NCBI GenBank assembly: GCA_937926205.1
Contig: CALEYL010000059.1
Location: 186,001 to 250,000, forward strand
Direction of reading: 5' to 3'
DNA: 64,000 nt
Source: an uncultured Saprospiraceae bacterium
GTDB taxonomy: Bacteria > Bacteroidota > Bacteroidia > Chitinophagales > Saprospiraceae
The translations under genes and the position numbers were made by a program. Shown piece after piece: positions 59,490 to 64,000 of this stretch (position 1 is its first letter; every line of letters starts with the position of its first letter). The notes beneath the pieces were generated by a model. That model saw nothing but the letters and a program-made list of their open reading frames with translations. It ran no database searches and was not told the origin of the DNA.

Positions 59490-59572
59490 GGCTGCTGCGT
59501 GAGGGATGGAAGCGGTATCCCGCCTTAAGCGGGATAATAGCGGACAGCCCGACCCTCGCCTTAGTGAGGGGC
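59490..59572. repeat. Intergenic palindromic repeat block
   Basis: GCGTGAGGGATGGAAGCGG, then stem ATCCCGC-CTTAA-GCGGGAT (59517-59535) and stem CCCTC-GCCTTAGT-GAGGG (59553-59570). The arrangement resembles REP-like palindromic repeats that occur between genes in many Bacteroidota genomes. Confidence 0.6.
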
Positions 59573-59631
59573 ACGCCCCAGGAAATGCTGTAAAATAATC
59601 AAAAAAAATCCGAGAATAGATATTTTTTGTT

Positions 59632-59663
59632 TTTGAAAAAAGCAGCAGCTGCTCCTATTTTTG
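59632..59663 (+). promoter_or_regulatory. Bacteroidota promoter TTTG-N20-TATTTTTG for the 944-aa gene
   Basis: The -33 box TTTG is at 59632-59635 and the -7 box TATTTTTG at 59656-59663, with a 20-nt spacer. The start codon at 59691 is 27 bp downstream, an ordinary leader. Both boxes match consensus. Confidence 0.7.
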
Positions 59664-59690
59664 ACTCATCATTGCGAATAAATATGCCAT

Positions 59691-62525
59691 ATGCGCCGAA
59701 GCCTTGCTATCCTTCTCCTTTGTTTACCTTGCCTGCTCCTTTCACAGGGTTGGCAGCGCTATTACAGTGGAAGCCGGGCTTTTTCCCTGCAACATTTGCC
59801 GGATGGCTCTCTTGTAATTGCCGGACACACAGTAAATACGGGGGGACAAACGGATTGGTACTGGCTGCACGCGGACGCTTACGGGCAGGTGTTAACAGAA
59901 AAAGCATTTGGCACTGAAATGGATCGGGAGAGTGCCCAATTGCTGCTGCCGACTCCCGGTGGCTGGCGTCTTTGGGGGAATCATCAGGGTGTTGCAGACA
60001 GCATTGCTTTTGCAGAGGTGGATGCCGCGGGCAATCTGCTGGCGAGTTCCCGGGTGCTTGACGGCCTGTTATATGGCGGACGAGCTGCTCCCGATGGCAG
60101 CACGCTGCTGTGTGGAAAAAAGGGGGCGACAAAAGCGCTTTTCGCAAAAACGGACGCCGTTGGACAGTTGTCATGGGCATTTTCAGACAGTCTTGGGCTT
60201 TCCACCCGTGGTCTGGATGCGGCATTCCTGCCGACCGGAGACATCTGGTTGCTGGGGGATTATCTGCGGAACGATACCATACCCAATGTTGATATTTTCC
60301 TGTTGAAGTCAGATGCTGACGGGCAAATCACGGAAACGATCGCTTTTGAGTGGCCGGATAATGAAATTCCGTCAGCCATTGTCCAACAAGCTGCAGACCG
60401 TTGGATCATTGCCGGCTCCGTTTTTCAATCGTCCAATGCTGCTTATCTCGACGAGGACCTCTTGTTGTTTGCCGTCAACGTCGCAGGAGACACTGTATGG
60501 CGCAGGCATTATCCAATGGCAGGCTACCAGCAGGTTCATACCGCGATTGTACTTGCGGATGGGCATATCGTATTGGCCGGAGAAACGCGGGCCTCTATTA
60601 CAGGTAGCCGCGACGCTTTTCTGGCGCAAACCGACGGCAATGGTAATCTGCTCTGGTATCGTACCTACGGGGGCATTCGCGGCGATATTTTTTGGGATGT
60701 AAAAGCCATGCCCGATGGGGGTTTTGCGCTTGCCGGCCAAACGGCTTCATTCGGAGATACAGCCCTGAAATCCTGGCTGGTGCGTACTGACGCGGCAGGA
60801 AACGTGTGGAGTAATCTCATAACCGGCAAAGTGACGTTCGACGAAGTGCTGAACTGCCAACCGGATGCACAGGAGCTGCCTCTGGCAAATTTTCTGGTTG
60901 CTGCAGCCGGCGCTCCGGGAATATATTACGCCAGCACTGCTGCTGACGGCACGTACGAGATTCCGGTAGATACCGGCGCCTGGTATGTTTCCGTGCTTCC
61001 GCCCTCCGGGTATTGGAATTCGTGTTCAGATTCTATAGCGTATTTTTTGACGGATTTTGGTGAAACGGTATTGCTCGACTTACCGGTTCAGGCAACTTAC
61101 CATTGTCCGCTGATGCAGGTAGATATGACGACCCCTTACCTGAGGCGTTGTTTTGAAAATACTTATACCGTAACCTACCGGAATTTGGGTACTGCTTCGG
61201 CTGAAAATGCCCGGATTGCTGTGGTTCCTGACAGTTATCTGACTCCGACAGGTAGTAGTTTACCCTATCTGCTTGCAGGCGACACCCTGTTGTTTGATAT
61301 TGGCACTGTATTGCCATTACAGAGCGGAAGTTTTGTTTTTCAGGTGTTGCTGGAATGTGACAGCACCGTTTTGGGGCAAACCCATTGCAGTGAGGCTTTC
61401 ATTTACCCGGATTCACTTTGCTATGCCATTGACCCTGTGTGGGATGGCGCCGTGCTGGAAGTGAGCGGTTATTGCGCCGGGGATTCGGTGGTTTTGCAGG
61501 TTGCCAATTCCGGGTCCGATATGCTCAACTCTGTCGCCTATGTCATTACGGAAGACCAGGTTATTTTCCGGCAGGCACAGTTGTTTTTGGGCGCCGGGCA
61601 GGATACGACTTTTGTATTGTACCCGAACGGTGCTACCGTAACCCTGATGGTTCAGCAAACGGAAGGATTTCCGGGGAACACGACGCCGACTTTAGTCATC
61701 GAAGGTTGTGGCGGTTTTCCGTTTTCGACTGGCTACGCCCTTCAGTTTCCAACGGATGATGGCGATCCTTTTTATGATATGGAATGCAGAGCCAGCATCG
61801 GCTCATTTGATCCAAATGAAAAAACAGGGCTGCCTTATGGCGTAGCCGATGCCGGCTATATTGCTGCCGGGACAGCCATTGAGTACCTCATTCGTTTTCA
61901 GAATACGGGCAGTGATACGGCATTTCGGGTGGAAATCCGCGATACCCTGCCTCCGGAACTGGATTTAGCAACGCTGGAACCAGGTGCAGCCAGCCATGCC
62001 TATCGCCTGGAAACGAGTGGCTCCGGGGTCTTGAGCTTTGTCTTTGATCCGATAGCGCTGCCCGACTCTTTTTCCAATGTGGCTGCTTCACAAGGTTTTG
62101 TAAAATACCGGATTGCAGCCAAACGGTCTCTGGAAACAGGGTCGCGCATTCAAAACCGTGCAGCCATTTATTTTGATTTCAATGCGCCAGTCATGACAGC
62201 ATATACGGTGCATACCATTGGTGAACCTTTGGATTACCTGCTGGTGGATGTCGTGGAAGCGCCTTTGAATGGGAATGCTGTTTCCCGAATAAAGGCCAGT
62301 CCCAACCCTTTTCGGGAGTCTACTATATTGGAATGGCCGGAGCGCAGGAGTGGTGAGCCTTATCTGGTACAGGTTTATGATGTACTGGGGCGTTTGCTGT
62401 GGGAAACGCAAAGCCGGGAGGCTGCACTCCACCTGGAAATGGAAAAAATGAAGGAAAACATATTGTTGATTCGCGTGTCGCAACATGGGGAAGTGATTGC
62501 AGTTGGCAAGGTGTTGCGACACTGA
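59691..62525 (+). CDS. Secreted T9SS type A substrate with propeller-like and DUF11-like domains
   Basis: A 944-aa exported protein. Signal peptide MRRSLAILLLCLPCLLLSQG. Residues ~20-380 form a delta-60/PQQ-like repeat region typical of YVTN or kelch-type propellers (WQRYYSGSRAFSLQHLPDGSLVIAG, GNLLWYRTYGGIRGDIFWDVKAMPDGGFALAGQ). A carboxypeptidase-regulatory-like part lies at ~385-440. Conserved-repeat domains of DUF11 type follow (~450-690), then a block beginning FDPNEKTGLPYGVADAGYIAAGTAIEYLIRFQNTGSDTAF (~704-855). The type A tail (~867-944) has KASPNPFRESTILEWP, YLVQVYDVLGRLLWE and ILLIRVSQHGEVIAVGKVLR. Likely exported by T9SS and attached to the surface or released. Confidence 0.93.
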   Translation: MRRSLAILLLCLPCLLLSQGWQRYYSGSRAFSLQHLPDGSLVIAGHTVNTGGQTDWYWLHADAYGQVLTEKAFGTEMDRESAQLLLPTPGGWRLWGNHQGVADSIAFAEVDAAGNLLASSRVLDGLLYGGRAAPDGSTLLCGKKGATKALFAKTDAVGQLSWAFSDSLGLSTRGLDAAFLPTGDIWLLGDYLRNDTIPNVDIFLLKSDADGQITETIAFEWPDNEIPSAIVQQAADRWIIAGSVFQSSNAAYLDEDLLLFAVNVAGDTVWRRHYPMAGYQQVHTAIVLADGHIVLAGETRASITGSRDAFLAQTDGNGNLLWYRTYGGIRGDIFWDVKAMPDGGFALAGQTASFGDTALKSWLVRTDAAGNVWSNLITGKVTFDEVLNCQPDAQELPLANFLVAAAGAPGIYYASTAADGTYEIPVDTGAWYVSVLPPSGYWNSCSDSIAYFLTDFGETVLLDLPVQATYHCPLMQVDMTTPYLRRCFENTYTVTYRNLGTASAENARIAVVPDSYLTPTGSSLPYLLAGDTLLFDIGTVLPLQSGSFVFQVLLECDSTVLGQTHCSEAFIYPDSLCYAIDPVWDGAVLEVSGYCAGDSVVLQVANSGSDMLNSVAYVITEDQVIFRQAQLFLGAGQDTTFVLYPNGATVTLMVQQTEGFPGNTTPTLVIEGCGGFPFSTGYALQFPTDDGDPFYDMECRASIGSFDPNEKTGLPYGVADAGYIAAGTAIEYLIRFQNTGSDTAFRVEIRDTLPPELDLATLEPGAASHAYRLETSGSGVLSFVFDPIALPDSFSNVAASQGFVKYRIAAKRSLETGSRIQNRAAIYFDFNAPVMTAYTVHTIGEPLDYLLVDVVEAPLNGNAVSRIKASPNPFRESTILEWPERRSGEPYLVQVYDVLGRLLWETQSREAALHLEMEKMKENILLIRVSQHGEVIAVGKVLRH

Positions 62526-62551
62526 TTTTGGGTTGTTGAAAACAAAATGCT

Positions 62552-64000
62552 ATGAGGTTTATTTACGTTGCTGCTTTAATCTTTAGTCTGGCCATCTGCG
62601 CAAAAGCTCAGGATTGTGCCGATTTTAATAACCCTGCGCCTCCCGGCGACGATTGTGCGCTGGCGCCTTTTTTCTGTGGGAATTTTCTGGATGGTTATTG
62701 CAGCAGCAATGCCGGATTAGACAATGATACCCTTGCCGGGAATGTTTTACGAAACAGCGGATTTTTGAGACTGGCGCCCTGCTCGGGCTCTGACTCCCTG
62801 TTGTTGCGGCTTCGGGTTCGCGATTGCGCTCAGGGAATCGGGATGGTGTTTCATTTGGTCAGTGATGCCTGCGGAACACCGGAATTCATCAGTTCTATTG
62901 TTGTTCCTGACGGGGTGACAACTGATTTTTTTGTAGACAACCTGATTCCGGAGGCTACTTATTACCTCATTTTTGAAGGCGGGCCTACTGCCGGAATCTG
63001 TGAATTGTTTATTGAAGTCATTGCTGGTATTGGAACAGCCACTCCTGGTGTTTCAGCGGACGGAATAACGGTTTGTGAATGCACAAATGCGACCATCGGT
63101 GGCCCTGACGCGCTATGCCCCGGAGATATTGCTGAATTTTTCATTGCTTCTCCGGGTTTTTGCAATGCAACTACCATACCGTGGCCATCTCCTCTCGATT
63201 CTGTCAGCCAACTCGGGAACGGGTATTTTTGCTGTCCGGAAACATCTGATTCTTTACAGATAGTCTGGCATATACCCAGTTCCATGAATTTTCTGAGCGA
63301 CAGTGTTGGCGTAAATGCGATTACGGTTCAGGTCGATACCGATCTTTTAGGAATTGATACGCTCATCATGGATTCTGTCTGGTTTAGTTTAGAACCCATT
63401 ACCAATCCATTCGATACCCTGGTTTTTTGCAACTCCTGCGGCGGTTGTGCGCCCGGCGTTGACCCCAAACCGGTTACCATACGTCATGATGTCGAATTCC
63501 GTTATTGCTTTTTAGACTGCTACGACACTCACTGCCAGGTTGGAAACATATATTATTCTCAGGAAGGCACCTATACGGATACGACCAATTGCCGGACAGA
63601 AGTTGTTCATATTATTGTAAACAACGACCCTCCATTTGGCGTCATTATGCCCTTTCAAGCTGTGTTGACGTGCCAAAATCCGACTATAACCTTAACGGTC
63701 AATCTCTTTAGTCCCAATATTCCGGCATTGGAGTTTTCGTGGTCCGGCCCGGGTATTATTTCGCCGCCAAACGCCCAGTCAGTTGTGGTAAACCTGCCCG
63801 GATCTTATACCTGTACCATCACCAATGTGCACAATGGCTGTGATGCGACGATTCTAAGGGTGGTCACAATGGACATGACGGAACCGGTAGCCATTGCCGG
63901 GGCTGATTTGAGTATTTGCACCGGACAAAGTATAAACCTGAGTTCTGCAGGAAGCAGTACAGGAGGGCTTTATACTTATACCTGGAGTGATGGGGCGTCT
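62552..64000 (+). CDS. Partial secreted PKD-like protein, cut by the window end
   Basis: At least 483 aa, open to the last base with no stop. Signal peptide MRFIYVAALIFSLAICAKAQ. The mature part starts DCADFNNPAPPGDDCALAPFFCGNFLDGYCSSNAGLDND, a Cys-rich opening, then beta-rich sequence with many Cys (VCECTNATIGGPDALCPGD, VFCNSCGGCAPGVDPKPV). A PKD-like repeat follows (LTCQNPTITLTVNLFSP, PGSYTCTITNVHNGCDATI), then EPVAIAGADLSICTGQSINLSSAGSS, the opening of another repeat. This matches the PKD-like modules of the 1944-aa protein and suggests a third large adhesin with a CHU_C or type A tail beyond the window. It starts 26 bp after the 944-aa gene. Confidence 0.88.
   Translation, partial: MRFIYVAALIFSLAICAKAQDCADFNNPAPPGDDCALAPFFCGNFLDGYCSSNAGLDNDTLAGNVLRNSGFLRLAPCSGSDSLLLRLRVRDCAQGIGMVFHLVSDACGTPEFISSIVVPDGVTTDFFVDNLIPEATYYLIFEGGPTAGICELFIEVIAGIGTATPGVSADGITVCECTNATIGGPDALCPGDIAEFFIASPGFCNATTIPWPSPLDSVSQLGNGYFCCPETSDSLQIVWHIPSSMNFLSDSVGVNAITVQVDTDLLGIDTLIMDSVWFSLEPITNPFDTLVFCNSCGGCAPGVDPKPVTIRHDVEFRYCFLDCYDTHCQVGNIYYSQEGTYTDTTNCRTEVVHIIVNNDPPFGVIMPFQAVLTCQNPTITLTVNLFSPNIPALEFSWSGPGIISPPNAQSVVVNLPGSYTCTITNVHNGCDATILRVVTMDMTEPVAIAGADLSICTGQSINLSSAGSSTGGLYTYTWSDGAS

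Overview
The window looks like a chromosomal segment of a Bacteroidota bacterium, most likely of the Saprospiria (Saprospiraceae, Haliscomenobacter or Lewinella-like). The evidence is a PorP/SprF-family type IX secretion (T9SS) protein, very large secreted proteins with gliding-motility type C-terminal domains, a T9SS type A sorting tail, the gene order miaB / sigma-54 activator / lptE, DUF5777 and DUF4397 proteins, and several promoters of the Bacteroidota form TTTG-N17-20-TAnnTTTG with no obvious Shine-Dalgarno sites. No prophage, integrase, transposase, rRNA operon or CRISPR array is visible. There is one tRNA (His).

Layout. 0-5 kb: a membrane-active-looking orphan protein, yidD, a small secreted protein and a large M14 peptidase. 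5-11 kb: a Gfo/Idh/MocA oxidoreductase, a lipoprotein and a polyprenyl-phosphate sugar transferase (surface polysaccharide initiation), followed by small exported proteins. 11-15 kb: the translation block rplM-rpsI-rpsB-tsf-pyrH on the minus strand. 15-26 kb: housekeeping genes (HD phosphohydrolase, cobalamin adenosyltransferase, ABC ATPase, gatC, deoxynucleoside kinase, YggS, xseA, tRNA-His, lptE, sigma-54 activator, miaB) plus a 182-bp MITE-like inverted-repeat element. 26-31.6 kb: 2H phosphoesterase, pullulanase-type lipoprotein, accD, M28 peptidase and a CCG-domain Fe-S protein.

31.8-35.3 kb: a minus-strand cluster of two c-type cytochrome lipoproteins, an OB-fold membrane-anchored protein, a YceI protein and a DUF5777 beta-barrel. 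This may be an envelope redox or heme module. 35.5-41 kb: an S24-type repressor translationally coupled to a 75-aa protein, a PfkB kinase diverging from purM-nth, a DUF4397 lipoprotein with a surface-export-like acidic tag, and a DUF427 protein. 41-46.3 kb: a NarL-type response regulator and a periplasmic-propeller histidine kinase, diverging from a MacB-like permease without its own ATPase.

46.8-64 kb: the most distinctive region. A PorP/SprF protein is followed by a 1944-aa protein (five cohesin-like domains, about ten PKD-like repeats with regularly placed cysteine pairs, CHU_C tail), a 1160-aa SprB-repeat protein (CHU_C tail), dodecin, a helical-repeat orphan, a 944-aa type A T9SS substrate, and another PKD-like protein cut by the window end. 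This looks like a secretion partner plus adhesin locus for cell-surface attachment or gliding.
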